Positions 1 through 8,133 of a stretch of 36,549 nucleotides of DNA are shown piece after piece. The notes beneath the pieces were generated by a model. It saw only the letters and a program-made list of their open reading frames with translations, did no database searches and was not told where the DNA came from. Each line of letters starts with the position of its first letter. The first letter of the stretch is position 1. A program made the position numbers and the translations under genes. Origin of the DNA: Streptomyces longispororuber (GTDB taxonomy: Bacteria; Actinomycetota; Actinomycetes; Streptomycetales; Streptomycetaceae). The DNA lies in NCBI RefSeq assembly GCF_014656095.1, contig NZ_BNBT01000081.1, forward strand, positions 1 through 36,549. The letters are read 5' to 3'.

Positions 1-363
1 GGCCGCGAGGATGGCCACGGCCGTGTCGGCGCGCGAGGCGGCGACGACCAGGGCGCGGCCCGCGAGGGCGTGGGCGCGTTGGTGCAGGGCGGACAGGTGG
101 GGCTCGTGGATGACGGCGGCGACGGCCGCCGCGAGCACCGGCGGGTGCCCCCCGCGCAACCGGGCGACCTGCGCCGCGAGGCGCTCCGCGGCCGCGTCGA
201 GGGCGGGGTCGGGCGCGAGGGCGCGCAGTTCGTCGGTGACGGCGAGCAGCGCGGCGAGGTGTCCGGCGAGCTGGATGTCCAGCTCCTCCTCGCGGCTGCG
301 GTGCGGGAAGTCGCCCGGGTCGGCCATCGTGTGGACCGACTTGGTGCGGATCGGCTCGTACAT
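1..363 (-). CDS. Hypothetical protein, N-terminal part (cut by window edge)
   Basis: The minus-strand frame is open from an ATG at 363 to the window edge, giving 121 codons without a stop. The protein starts MYEPIRTKSVHTMADPGD and continues as an Ala/Leu-rich helical protein (for example IQLAGHLAALLAVTDELRAL) with no signal peptide or membrane segment. Codons are strongly biased to G/C at the third position in this frame, which favours it over the two overlapping plus-strand frames. I do not recognise the family. A candidate -10 hexamer and a Fur/PerR-like palindrome lie just upstream (394-416), so the gene may be under metal or redox control (inference). An internal ATG at residue 13 is an alternative start. 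Confidence 0.6.
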   Translation of the reverse strand, partial: MYEPIRTKSVHTMADPGDFPHRSREEELDIQLAGHLAALLAVTDELRALAPDPALDAAAERLAAQVARLRGGHPPVLAAAVAAVIHEPHLSALHQRAHALAGRALVVAASRADTAVAILAA

Positions 364-393
364 GGGATGGGTCTCCAAGCTGTCGTGAACTCC

Positions 394-416
394 ATCCTAG
401 CTTAGATCCTGTCTAA
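394..416 (-). promoter_or_regulatory. Candidate promoter with Fur/PerR-like palindrome
   Basis: On the plus strand, 402-416 reads TTAGATCCTGTCTAA, a 15-bp element with matching TTAGA/TCTAA ends and the 7-1-7 geometry of PerR/Fur boxes. Directly downstream on the minus strand is TAGGAT (394-399), a good actinobacterial -10 hexamer, about 30 bases before the ATG at 363. The low local GC in an otherwise GC-rich region supports a regulatory role. Which regulator binds is inference. Confidence 0.4.
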
Positions 417-560
417 AGTTGAGTCCGATCTTGTACGAAGTCCTCGGGGGTGCGGGCGCGCGAAAGGGGGGCGGGCACGCGAAAGGGGCGCGGGCGTGCG
501 AAAGGGGGCGGGTGCGCGCCCGCCCCCTGGTGCTCGTGCGCGGGCCGGGCCCGCGCGGCG

Positions 561-1772
561 CTACGGCTGGCCGTACCCGTCCAGGAACGTCCCGATCCGC
601 GTCACCGCGTCCGCGAGGTCGGTGGCCGTGGGCAGGGTCACGATGCGGAAGTGGTCGGGCTCGGGCCAGTTGAAGCCCGTGCCGTGCACCACCATGATCT
701 TCTCGGCCCGCAGCAGGTCGAGGACGAGCTGCCGGTCGTCCTTGACCTTGAAGACCTTCGGGTCGAGGCGCGGGAAGAGGTAGAGCGACCCCTTCGGCTT
801 GACGCAGGTGACACCGGGGATCCGGGTCAGCAGGTCGTACGCCGTGTCGCGCTGTTCGAGCAGGCGGCCGCCGGGCAGGACCAGGTCGTTGATGGTCTGC
901 CGCCCGCTGAGCGCGGCGGCCACGCCGTGCTGGCCGGGCATGTTCGCGCACAGGCGCATGTTCGCGAGGACCGTCAGGCCCTCGATGTACGACGTGGCGT
1001 GCGCCTTCGGGCCCGAGACGGACATCCAGCCGACCCGGTACCCGGCCACCCGGTACGCCTTCGACATGCCGTTGAAGGTCAGCGTCAGCAGGTCGGGGGC
1101 GAGGGCGGCGGTCGGGGTGTGCCGGGCGCCGTCGTACAGGATCTTGTCGTAGATCTCGTCCGAGCAGACCAGGAGGTTGTGGCGGCGGGCGATGTCGGTC
1201 AGGCCGCGCAGCACCTCCTCGTCGTAGACCGCGCCGGTCGGGTTGTTCGGGTTGATGATCACGATCGCCTTGGTGCGGTCGGTCACCTTGCGCTCGACGT
1301 CGGCGAGGTCCGGCATCCAGTCCGCCTGCTCGTCGCAGCGGTAGTGCACGGCGGTGCCGCCGGAGAGGGAGACCGCCGCGGTCCACAGCGGGTAGTCGGG
1401 GGCCGGGACCAGGACCTCGTCGCCGTCGTCGAGCAGGCCCTGCATGGCCATCACGATCAGCTCGGAGACGCCGTTGCCCATGAAGACGTGCTCGACGTCG
1501 GTCTCGATGCCGAGGGTCTGGTTGTGCATGACCACCGCGCGCCGGGCCGCGAGCAGGCCCTTGGCGTCGCCGTAGCCGTGGGCGTCGCCGACGTTGCGGA
1601 GGATGTCCTCCAGGATCTCCGGCGGGCACTCGAAACCGAAGGCGGCGGGGTTGCCGGTGTTGAGCTTGAGGATGCGGTGACCTGCCGCTTCGAGCCGCAT
1701 CGCCTCCTCGAGCACCGGGCCCCGGATCTCGTAACAGACGTTGGCGAGCTTGGTCGACTGGATCACCTGCAT
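561..1772 (-). CDS. alaA: AlaA-type alanine aminotransferase (PLP, fold type I)
   Basis: This 403-aa protein matches the enterobacterial AlaA (alanine-pyruvate transaminase) pattern from end to end and is almost the same length. Visible signatures are an N-terminal IRGPV segment, GNGVSELI, the PAPDYPLWTAAVSLS block, NPNNPTG at about 174-180, SDEIYDKILYD, and the PLP-binding lysine K238 in FNGMSKAYRVAG. The C-terminal HFRIVTLP holds the arginine expected to bind the substrate carboxylate. It should transfer amino groups between alanine and 2-oxoglutarate in the cytoplasm. The reading frame runs upstream to 2033, but homology starts at MQVIQSTKLANVCYEIRG, so the ATG at 1772 is chosen. A TAGGCT hexamer ends just before it, suggesting a leaderless transcript. 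The gene stands alone, divergent from the serine protease. Confidence 0.92.
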   Translation of the reverse strand: MQVIQSTKLANVCYEIRGPVLEEAMRLEAAGHRILKLNTGNPAAFGFECPPEILEDILRNVGDAHGYGDAKGLLAARRAVVMHNQTLGIETDVEHVFMGNGVSELIVMAMQGLLDDGDEVLVPAPDYPLWTAAVSLSGGTAVHYRCDEQADWMPDLADVERKVTDRTKAIVIINPNNPTGAVYDEEVLRGLTDIARRHNLLVCSDEIYDKILYDGARHTPTAALAPDLLTLTFNGMSKAYRVAGYRVGWMSVSGPKAHATSYIEGLTVLANMRLCANMPGQHGVAAALSGRQTINDLVLPGGRLLEQRDTAYDLLTRIPGVTCVKPKGSLYLFPRLDPKVFKVKDDRQLVLDLLRAEKIMVVHGTGFNWPEPDHFRIVTLPTATDLADAVTRIGTFLDGYGQP

Positions 1773-1779
1773 ACCGCCG

Positions 1780-1785
1780 AGCCTA
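1780..1785 (-). promoter_or_regulatory. Candidate -10 element of a leaderless alaA transcript
   Basis: The minus strand reads TAGGCT here, matching the actinobacterial -10 consensus. It ends seven bases before the chosen ATG, which would place transcription start on or next to the start codon. No good Shine-Dalgarno sequence is present, in keeping with a leaderless mRNA. No convincing -35 is visible. Confidence 0.4.
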
Positions 1786-1860
1786 TCCCGGGCGGGGGCG
1801 CCCTCAGCGGGTTCCTTGGGCTGATCTTTGCTTCGCCGGGGCGGGGTGGGTGGGGTGTTC

Positions 1861-1955
1861 GCGCAGTTCCCCGCGCCCCTTGGGGTGGTTTCCGTCCGTC
1901 TGTGGGTGCGGGTGCCGGTGGGTTGCTTGCGCCGTTCCCCGCGCCCCTTAGGGTG
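1861..1955. repeat. Two direct copies of a 27-bp GC-rich intergenic repeat
   Basis: Positions 1861-1887 and 1929-1955 are 27-bp copies with two differences; the shared core is GTTCCCCGCGCCCCTT. Elements of this kind are scattered between genes in Streptomyces. They sit in the 317-base gap between alaA and the protease (1773-2089), which holds no gene that I can support. Confidence 0.65.
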
Positions 1956-2089
1956 CCGGTGCCGGGGGGCTTCGATGGTTCGGTTGTCGTTCGCGGTCTT
2001 GTCCGTGTGGCGGGGTAGCTCAACAATGCGCATGACAAGCCGGGGGCCTCGTGGTCGCCGGTCATTCGGTCAGCAGAGGGGACCCCCAC

Positions 2090-3001
2090 ATGAACAAGCC
2101 TCTCGTCGGCGCGGTGTTCACCGCCGTCCTGGTCGGTACGGCGGCCGTGCCCGCGGCGGCCGTGAGCGACCAGGCCCCCGCCCCGGACAAGCGGGGGGCG
2201 CAGGCCGCGCCCGCCGCCGGCCCGCGGGCCGAGGGCGCCCGGGCGAAAGCGGTGACCTTCGCCGGCACGGTGGCGCTCAGCAACTGTTCCGGCTCCGTGG
2301 TGCGCGTGCCGAACTCGCAGCCCACCGACCCCGCGCTCGTGATGTCCAACGGCCACTGCCTGGAGACCGGCTTCCCGGCACCGGGCCAGGTGATCGTGGA
2401 CCGGCCCTCGTCACGCAGCTTCACCCTGCTCAACGCGAGCGGCGGCAACGCGGGCACGGTGCGGGCGAGCAAGATCGCGTACGGGACGATGACCGACACC
2501 GACCTCTCGCTGTACGAGCTGACCAGCACCTACCGCGACATCGAGAGCCGCTTCGGCATCAAGGCCCTGGACCTCGACGCCGCGCACCCCCAGGCCGGGC
2601 GGGCCATCACCGTCGCGTCCGGCTACTGGAAGCGCATGTACAAGTGCAACATCGACGGCTTCGTCTACCGGCTCAAGGAGGGCCGCTGGACCTGGAAGGA
2701 CTCGGTCCGCTACACCTCCGCGTGCCAGACGATCGGCGGCACCTCCGGCTCCCCGGTGATCGACGACGCCACCGGCAAGGTCGTGGCCGTCAACAACACC
2801 GGCAACGAGGACGGCCAGCGCTGCACCGACAACAACCCCTGCGAGGTCGACGAGAACGGCAGGGTGACGGTCCGCCGCGGCATCAACTACGGCCAGCAGA
2901 CCTACACCGTCGTGCCCTGCGTCGGGACCGGCAACAAGATCGACCTGAGCCGCCCCGGCTGCACCCTGCCGAAGCCCGCGGCAGCGGCGGAGCGCCGCTG
3001 A
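2090..3001 (+). CDS. Secreted trypsin/V8-like serine protease (S1 family)
   Basis: This 303-aa protein has a short signal peptide (MNKPLVGAVFTAVLVGTAAV, likely cut after AAA near residue 24) and a roughly 30-residue Ala/Pro-rich propeptide-like stretch. The S1 catalytic triad is visible: H89 in SNGHCLE, D136 or D138 in DTDLSLYEL, and S219 in GGTSGSPVI. The GTSGSP form of the serine motif resembles the glutamyl endopeptidase/V8 subgroup. Six cysteines in the mature part suggest disulfides. The ATG at 2090 is preceded by an AGAGGGGA ribosome site, which decides it over the longer frame from 2051. The protein should be exported and degrade proteins outside the cell; the cleavage specificity cannot be read from the sequence. 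It is a single gene, convergent with the deacylase. Confidence 0.88.
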   Translation: MNKPLVGAVFTAVLVGTAAVPAAAVSDQAPAPDKRGAQAAPAAGPRAEGARAKAVTFAGTVALSNCSGSVVRVPNSQPTDPALVMSNGHCLETGFPAPGQVIVDRPSSRSFTLLNASGGNAGTVRASKIAYGTMTDTDLSLYELTSTYRDIESRFGIKALDLDAAHPQAGRAITVASGYWKRMYKCNIDGFVYRLKEGRWTWKDSVRYTSACQTIGGTSGSPVIDDATGKVVAVNNTGNEDGQRCTDNNPCEVDENGRVTVRRGINYGQQTYTVVPCVGTGNKIDLSRPGCTLPKPAAAAERR

Positions 3002-3026
3002 CGTACGACCGGACGGAGGCCCGTGG

Positions 3027-4652
3027 CTAGGAGGCGGTCCGGCGTACGGTGCGTCCCGCGAGGACGTCCGTGCGCCGTCCGTCCTCGATCACGAACCGGC
3101 CGTCGACGAGGACGTGCGGGATGCCCACGGGCAGCGTCCGCGGCGCCTCGAACGTCGATCCGGCCGCGACCGTCCCGGGGTCGAAGAGCACGAGGTCGGC
3201 GCGGTAGCCCTCGCGGACGTACCCCCGGTCGGGCAGCCGCAGCCGGGCGGCGGCGCGCGAGGTGAGGTGCGCGACGCACTCCTCCAGGGAGAGCACGCCG
3301 AGCTCCCGGACGTACCGGCCCAGGTACTGCGGGAACGTCCCGTACGCGCGCGGGTGCGGCTTGAAGCCCTGGAGGATGCCGTCGCTGCCGCCGGTGTGCA
3401 CGCGGTGGCGCATGATGGCCCGCACGTTCTCCTCGTGGCCCACGTGCTGGAGGATCGTCGAGCCGAGCCGGTCGGCGATCAGCAGCCGCCGCGCCGTCAC
3501 CCACGGCTCCTCGCCGCGCATGTCCGCCGACTGCTGGATCGTCTTGCCGACGCACGAGGCGAGCCCCGGGTCGGACACCCCGGAGATCTCGATCGTGTCC
3601 CACTCGATGGGTACGCCGTGGCAGCCGTCCGACCCGAGGACCTCCAGGTGGTGCCGGATGCGCTCGGCGGTCCCGTCGTCCTTGAGGCGCGCGAGCACCG
3701 CCTCGGGCCCGCCCTCGCTCGCCCAACTGGGCAGCATCGCCACGAGCGTCGTACAGCCCGGGGTGTAGGGGTAGGTGTCGAGCGTGATGTCGGCGCCCGC
3801 GTCGAGCGCGTCGTCGAGGAGGGCCAGCAGCTCCGGGGCGCGCCCCTTGTTCACGCCGAAGTTCATGGTGGCGTGGGCGAGGTGCAGCGCGCAGTTCGCG
3901 GAGCGGGACAGCTCCACCATCTCCTGGTACGCCTCCAGGGCGCCCGCGCCGTAGCTGCGGTGGTGCGGGCAGTAGTAGCCGTCGTACTCCGCCACCACCC
4001 GGCACAGCTCGGTCAGTTCGGCGTCCTTGGCGTACATGCCCGGGGTGTAGGTGAGCCCCGACGACATGCCGACGGCCCCCTCGCGCAGGCCCTGGGCCAC
4101 CAGCTCCCGCATGCGGTCCAGCTCGGCGGGGGTGGCCTCGCGGTCCTCCCAGCCCATCGCGTACATCCGGACCGTGCCCTGCGGGATCAGGTACGCGGCG
4201 TTCACCGCGATGCCCCGGCCGCCGTGGGCGTGGTCCAGGCGGTCCAGGTACTCGCCGACCGTGCGCCAGTCGAAGTCGACGGACGTGTCCCCGGGCGCGC
4301 CGCCGTTCCACCCGGTGATCGCCTGGCGGACCTCGGCGAGCGTACGGTCGTCGACGGGGGCGTACGACAGGCCGTCCTGGCCGATGACCTCCAGGGTGAC
4401 GCCCTGGGCCGCCTTCGCGCTGTGGTCCGGGTCGCGGAGCAGGGCGAGGTCGCTGTGGGCGTGCATGTCGATGAACCCGGGGGACAGGGCGAGGCCCTGG
4501 GCGTCGAGGACCCGGGCCCCCGTCGGGCGGGGGTCGCTCGCGCCCTCCCGGTGGATCTCCGTGATCCGGCCGTCGCGTATCGCTACGTCGGCCGTGTACG
4601 AGGGCGTGCCCGTGCCGTCGACGACGCGGGCTCCGCGGATGACCAGGTGCAT
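3027..4652 (-). CDS. N-acyl-D-amino-acid deacylase (D-aminoacylase, amidohydrolase family)
   Basis: This 541-aa protein is the usual length for D-aminoacylases. It begins with the composite beta-domain (MHLVIRGARVVDGTG), followed by the metal-binding HxH motif in GFIDMHAHSD (H64, H66). Later blocks include GMSSGLTYTPGMYA, LHLAHATMNFG, TGGSDGILQG and a C-terminal return to the beta-domain (GYRADLVLFDP). It should hydrolyse the N-acyl group from D-amino acids or similar amino acids in the cytoplasm, using zinc. It shares its strand with the downstream-numbered PLP lyase gene, whose 3' end is 260 bases away across a repeat-rich gap. The pairing suggests that acylated D-amino acids, or an N-acetylated amino-sugar acid, are deacylated and then deaminated (inference). 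The ribosome site is weak (AAAGG). Confidence 0.88.
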   Translation of the reverse strand: MHLVIRGARVVDGTGTPSYTADVAIRDGRITEIHREGASDPRPTGARVLDAQGLALSPGFIDMHAHSDLALLRDPDHSAKAAQGVTLEVIGQDGLSYAPVDDRTLAEVRQAITGWNGGAPGDTSVDFDWRTVGEYLDRLDHAHGGRGIAVNAAYLIPQGTVRMYAMGWEDREATPAELDRMRELVAQGLREGAVGMSSGLTYTPGMYAKDAELTELCRVVAEYDGYYCPHHRSYGAGALEAYQEMVELSRSANCALHLAHATMNFGVNKGRAPELLALLDDALDAGADITLDTYPYTPGCTTLVAMLPSWASEGGPEAVLARLKDDGTAERIRHHLEVLGSDGCHGVPIEWDTIEISGVSDPGLASCVGKTIQQSADMRGEEPWVTARRLLIADRLGSTILQHVGHEENVRAIMRHRVHTGGSDGILQGFKPHPRAYGTFPQYLGRYVRELGVLSLEECVAHLTSRAAARLRLPDRGYVREGYRADLVLFDPGTVAAGSTFEAPRTLPVGIPHVLVDGRFVIEDGRRTDVLAGRTVRRTAS

Positions 4653-4690
4653 GGGGGTGCCTTTCTGGGCTGCGGGTGGCGGGTGGGCCC

Positions 4691-4908
4691 TCGCGGGGGG
4701 CGCCCCAGTCCCGCCCCTTTCCGGAAACTGGGGCTCCGCCCCAGACCCCGCTCCTCAAACGCCGGAGGGGCTGGAAGGCGTGCTCGGCCGCGCCGGACAG
4801 TTGCAGCCCGTCCGGCGTTTGAGGACGAGCGCGCCAGCGCGATGCGGGGGTCCAGGGGGCGGAGCCCCTTGGTTTCGGGAAAGGGGCGGGTCTGGGGCGC
4901 CCCCGCGA
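4691..4908. repeat. Long imperfect inverted repeat of Streptomyces intergenic elements
   Basis: The outer arms 4691-4727 and 4873-4908 are near-perfect reverse complements of about 36 bases with one extra G and two mismatches. Further in, GGGGCTCCGCCCC-type and CTCAAACGCCGGA-type segments also pair across the centre. The transcript of either strand could fold into a long hairpin. The element fills most of the 260-base gap between two minus-strand genes and may terminate or attenuate transcription from the lyase gene into the deacylase gene (inference). Confidence 0.65.
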
Positions 4909-4912
4909 GGCG

Positions 4913-6271
4913 TCAGAAGTACGTGCGGATGTAGTCCGTGACCGTGCCGTCCGCCTCGACCAGAGGAATGAGCTGCCACTTGTCGAAGGCCGTACAGGGA
5001 TGCGAGAGCCCGAGCCCCACCCAGTCCCCCACCTGGAGGTCCGCGCCGGACGCCGTCCGGAGCCACCCGTGCTGGTCGGACAGCGCGTGCACCTCCACCC
5101 CGTCCGCCGCCCGCTCCACCCCGTCCCGCCGCACGGCCTGCGCCTCGGGCAGGTCGAGGTCGTACGCCGCGTCCCGCTTGCCCGCGTTGATGAAGGCCTG
5201 CTCGGGCGACGGCCGGGAGACGACCTGCGCCCACAGCCGGAAGGCGGGGTGGAGGGCGCCCTCCTCGGGCACCCGGTTGAACGGCGTGAGGTGCCGGTAG
5301 TGGCCGTCGTCGTGCGAGACGTACGCCCCGGAGCGCAGCAGCTTCAGGGCGGGCAGCGAGAGCGGCGGCAGGACGGCGAACGCGTCGGCCACCGCGTCGA
5401 ACCAGGCGGAACCGCCCGCGCTGACGACGATCTCGTCGAGCCCGTCCGGCCCTTCCGCCGGGAAGCGCCCGGCGGCGTCGAAGTCGGCGGCGAGCGCGGT
5501 GAGCCGCCGCAGCCAGGCGGCCACGCGCTCGGGCGTGGCGTCCGGCACCTCGCCCTCGTACCCGGCGACACCCACGAGCCGCAGCGTCGCGGCGGCCGCG
5601 ACGGCGTCGGCGACGGCCGCGCACTCGGCCTCCGTGCGGGCCCCGGTGCGCGTGCCCTCCCCGGCGGCCAGCTCCACGACCACGTCGACGGGGCGGCGGG
5701 CCCCGGCGCCGCGCAGCGCCGCGTCCATCAGCTCCACGCCGCGCACGGAGTCGACGTAGCAGATGAAGCGGAACTCGGGGTCCTGGTCCAGCTCCGCGGC
5801 GAGCCAGCGCAGGGCCGCCGCGTCGACCAGCTCGTTGGCGAGGAAGATCCGCCGGATGCCGAACTCCCGCGCCACCCGCACCTGGTGGGGCACGGCCAGC
5901 GTGATGCCCCAGGCGCCGTGCTCGATCTGGCGGTGGAACAGCCGGGGCGCCATGGACGTCTTGCCGTGCGGCGCGAAGGCGAGGCCGTGGCGGGCCGCGT
6001 ACGCCTCCATGAGCGCGAGGTTGTGCTCCAGGCGCTCGGCGGAGAGGGCGAGCACGGGGGTGGTGAAGCCGTCCGTGAAGAGGTTGCGGCGCTGGGCGGC
6101 CAGCTCGCCCACCGTGAGGCCCGCGGCGTCGGGCGGCAGCCCCTTGAAACGGTGGTCGACCCGTTCCTCGGCCAGTCCGGCCAGGGCGCTCGCGGCGCGT
6201 GCGGCGGACGTGCCCGCGGATGTCTCCGCGGCAGCCTCCCTGGACGTCTTGGCGGGCGTCTCGGCGGCCAT
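4913..6271 (-). CDS. D-serine dehydratase / D-threonine aldolase-like PLP enzyme (amino acid deaminase)
   Basis: This 452-aa enzyme has the fold-type III (alanine racemase-like) PLP barrel. The cofactor lysine is K104 in APHGKTSMAP. The C-terminal metal site, typical of eukaryotic-type D-serine dehydratases and D-threonine aldolases, is H424/C426 in LGLSHPCTAFD. The first 40 residues are Ala/Thr-rich and probably disordered. It should remove water and ammonia from a D-beta-hydroxy amino acid such as D-serine. A D-glucosaminate dehydratase of this superfamily is another possibility suggested by the neighbouring KDG-type kinase. The ATG at 6271 follows GAGGAGG, a strong ribosome site. The gene is divergent from the kinase-iclR-ridA set, and a palindromic operator lies only about 20 bases upstream. 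The product enamine would be a natural substrate for the RidA encoded nearby. Confidence 0.85.
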   Translation of the reverse strand: MAAETPAKTSREAAAETSAGTSAARAASALAGLAEERVDHRFKGLPPDAAGLTVGELAAQRRNLFTDGFTTPVLALSAERLEHNLALMEAYAARHGLAFAPHGKTSMAPRLFHRQIEHGAWGITLAVPHQVRVAREFGIRRIFLANELVDAAALRWLAAELDQDPEFRFICYVDSVRGVELMDAALRGAGARRPVDVVVELAAGEGTRTGARTEAECAAVADAVAAAATLRLVGVAGYEGEVPDATPERVAAWLRRLTALAADFDAAGRFPAEGPDGLDEIVVSAGGSAWFDAVADAFAVLPPLSLPALKLLRSGAYVSHDDGHYRHLTPFNRVPEEGALHPAFRLWAQVVSRPSPEQAFINAGKRDAAYDLDLPEAQAVRRDGVERAADGVEVHALSDQHGWLRTASGADLQVGDWVGLGLSHPCTAFDKWQLIPLVEADGTVTDYIRTYF

Positions 6272-6292
6272 GGGCGCCTCCTCACGAGGTGC

Positions 6293-6309
6293 GTTGCATA
6301 TACTGCAAC
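6293..6309. promoter_or_regulatory. Palindromic operator in divergent promoter, probably for the IclR regulator
   Basis: GTTGCATATACTGCAAC is a perfect inverted repeat with 6-base arms (GTTGCA/TGCAAC) and a 5-base A/T-rich centre. It lies between the divergent lyase and kinase genes in an AT-rich island (6293-6345). The geometry and the position next to an iclR gene make it the best candidate IclR-family operator. It overlaps the probable lyase promoter, so regulator binding could block transcription. No experiment is implied; the assignment is inference from position and symmetry. Confidence 0.6.
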
Positions 6310-6370
6310 GTTCATTGCGTATGTCGCTTACTGCTGTCTAACATCCGAGCCAACGCACGGTCAACGGCTG

Positions 6371-6552
6371 GGCCCCCGGCCCCGGGGGCCGGGCTTCCGG
6401 GCTTCCGGCCCCCGGGCCCCCGGGGCTTCCGGGCCCCCGGGGCTTCCGGGCCTTCGGCTCCGGACTTCCGGGCTCCGGGCTCCCGAGGTCCGACGGGACC
6501 GGCGACGACGACCGGCGACGATGAGCGGCAACGACGAGCGGCGACGACGAGT
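6371..6552. repeat. Low-complexity GC-rich leader: CCGGGG/CTTCCGGG repeats, then GGCGACGA repeats
   Basis: Positions 6371-6488 consist of alternating CCCCGGGG and GGGCTTCCGG units, including a tight palindrome at 6371-6390. Positions 6502-6552 are short GGCGACGA-like repeats. This fills the gap between the operator island and the kinase start, leaving an untranslated leader of about 250 bases able to fold strongly. No gene is supported here. Confidence 0.65.
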
Positions 6553-6570
6553 GAAGGGCTGACATCAGAC

Positions 6571-8133
6571 GTGACCGGAGCAGGCGGAGACGCGACCGGC
6601 GACACGACCGAGGCCATCACCGCGGCCACCACCGCGGCCGGTGGGGCGGACCGGGCCGTGCCCTGTGGGGGCGTGGCCGGTGAAGCCACGCCCGGCGGGG
6701 CCGCGCCTGATGGGGCCGTGCCCGGCGGGAGCGTGGCCGAGACGGGCGCGGCCGGTCGGGCCCCGAGCGGGGGCGGCGAGGGCTCGGCCGGACGCGTCCT
6801 CGGCGCCGGCGCCGCCCCGGGCGCCTCCGCTGCCGCCGACACCTCCGGGGTCACTGCTGACCTCGAAGCCCCTGCTGTCACGGCTGCTCCTGACGCACCC
6901 AACGCCACTGACACACCCAACGCCACCACCGCCCCCAGCGCCTCCACAGCCCCCGACACCCCCGACACCCCCGGCCCCGGCGTCACCGCCGCCCCCGGCG
7001 TCGGCCGCGCCCCCGCCCCCGCCCCCGGCGACACCCCGGTCGACGTGGTCGCGCTCGGCGAGTCCATGGTCACCTTCCTGCCCACCCGCCCCGGGCGCCT
7101 CGCCGACGTGCCCGCCTTCGAGCGCGGGATCGGGGGCGCCGAGTCCAACGTCGTGTGCGCGCTGGCCGCCGTCGGCCACCGCACCCGCTGGGTCAGCCGC
7201 GTCGGCGCCGACGGGTTCGGCGACCACCTCGTCCAGGCGATCGGGGCGTACGGGGTCGACACCTCGGCCGTGGGCCGCGACCCGCGCCGGCCCACCGGCA
7301 TCTACTTCCGCACCGCCGACGACCGCGACACCGACGCCCACGAAGTCGTCTACTACCGCGCGGGATCGGCCGCCTCGGCCATGTCGCCGGACACCGTGGC
7401 GCCCGAGGCGCTGTGGTGCGGGCGCGTGCTCCACCTGTCGGGCATCACCGCCGCCCTCTCCGCCGACTGCCTCGCCCTCGTCCGCGCGCTGTGCCGCCGC
7501 GCCCCCGGCCGCCGCTCCCTCGTCTCCTTCGACGTCAACCACCGGCCCGGCCTGTGGCCGAGCGGCGGCGAGAGCCCCCGCGTGCTCCTGGACCTGGCGC
7601 GCGGCGCCGACCTCGTCTTCGTCGGCGCCGACGAGGCCGCGGCCGCCTGGGGGATCACCGGCGGGCCCGCCGCGATCCGCGCCGCGCTGCCCGAGCCCGC
7701 CCAACTCGTCGTCAAGCAGGGGGCCGAGGGCGCCACCGTCTTCGCCGCCGACCCGGGCACCGGACGCGACACCGCCACCTTCGTCCCGGCCCTGCGCGTG
7801 GACGTGGTCGCGCCCGTCGGCGCCGGGGACGCCTTCGCCGCCGGCTATCTGTCCGCCACCCTGCGCGGCCTGTCCGCCGAGCGGCGGCTGCGCCACGGGC
7901 ACCTGATGGCCGCCGCCGCCCTCACCGTGCCGGGCGACCTCGCCATGCCCCCCGCCCGCCCGTCTCCCGGCCACCACCCCTCAACGAGCCGCTTCGCGGC
8001 GCCCCTGTCCATGGCGCACGCCGACGCGCTCGCCGCCCTGGACCCCGCCGCCTGGGAGACACTGCGCCTTGGCCCCGGCTGGACGGCCGACCCGCGCCGC
8101 CCGGGGGCCGCCGAGGAGGTACGTACGCCATGA
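6571..8133 (+). CDS. kdgK: PfkB-family sugar kinase, 2-keto-3-deoxygluconate kinase-like, with long N-terminal extension
   Basis: The 520-aa product from the GTG at 6571 has two parts. Residues 1 to about 155 are Ala/Gly/Thr/Pro-rich low complexity. The PfkB (ribokinase) domain follows from VDVVALGESMVTFLP onward. It shows the ribokinase glycine motif GGAESNV, SFDVNHRPGLW, QGAEGATVF, and the C-terminal PVGAGDAFAAGY motif with catalytic D420. The pattern best fits 2-keto-3-deoxygluconate (KDG) kinases, which make KDPG from KDG and ATP. Usual family length is about 310-320 aa, so the extension is atypical; a translation start nearer the domain is possible but no clear ribosome site marks one. 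The 3' end overlaps iclR by ATGA (8130-8133), showing translational coupling. The transcript is probably controlled from the palindrome at 6293. Confidence 0.82.
   Translation: MTGAGGDATGDTTEAITAATTAAGGADRAVPCGGVAGEATPGGAAPDGAVPGGSVAETGAAGRAPSGGGEGSAGRVLGAGAAPGASAAADTSGVTADLEAPAVTAAPDAPNATDTPNATTAPSASTAPDTPDTPGPGVTAAPGVGRAPAPAPGDTPVDVVALGESMVTFLPTRPGRLADVPAFERGIGGAESNVVCALAAVGHRTRWVSRVGADGFGDHLVQAIGAYGVDTSAVGRDPRRPTGIYFRTADDRDTDAHEVVYYRAGSAASAMSPDTVAPEALWCGRVLHLSGITAALSADCLALVRALCRRAPGRRSLVSFDVNHRPGLWPSGGESPRVLLDLARGADLVFVGADEAAAAWGITGGPAAIRAALPEPAQLVVKQGAEGATVFAADPGTGRDTATFVPALRVDVVAPVGAGDAFAAGYLSATLRGLSAERRLRHGHLMAAAALTVPGDLAMPPARPSPGHHPSTSRFAAPLSMAHADALAALDPAAWETLRLGPGWTADPRRPGAAEEVRTP

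Noticed and set aside
397..1629. 410-codon minus-strand frame inside alaA
   Set aside because: The Arg/Pro-rich product is a shifted reading of the aminotransferase gene.
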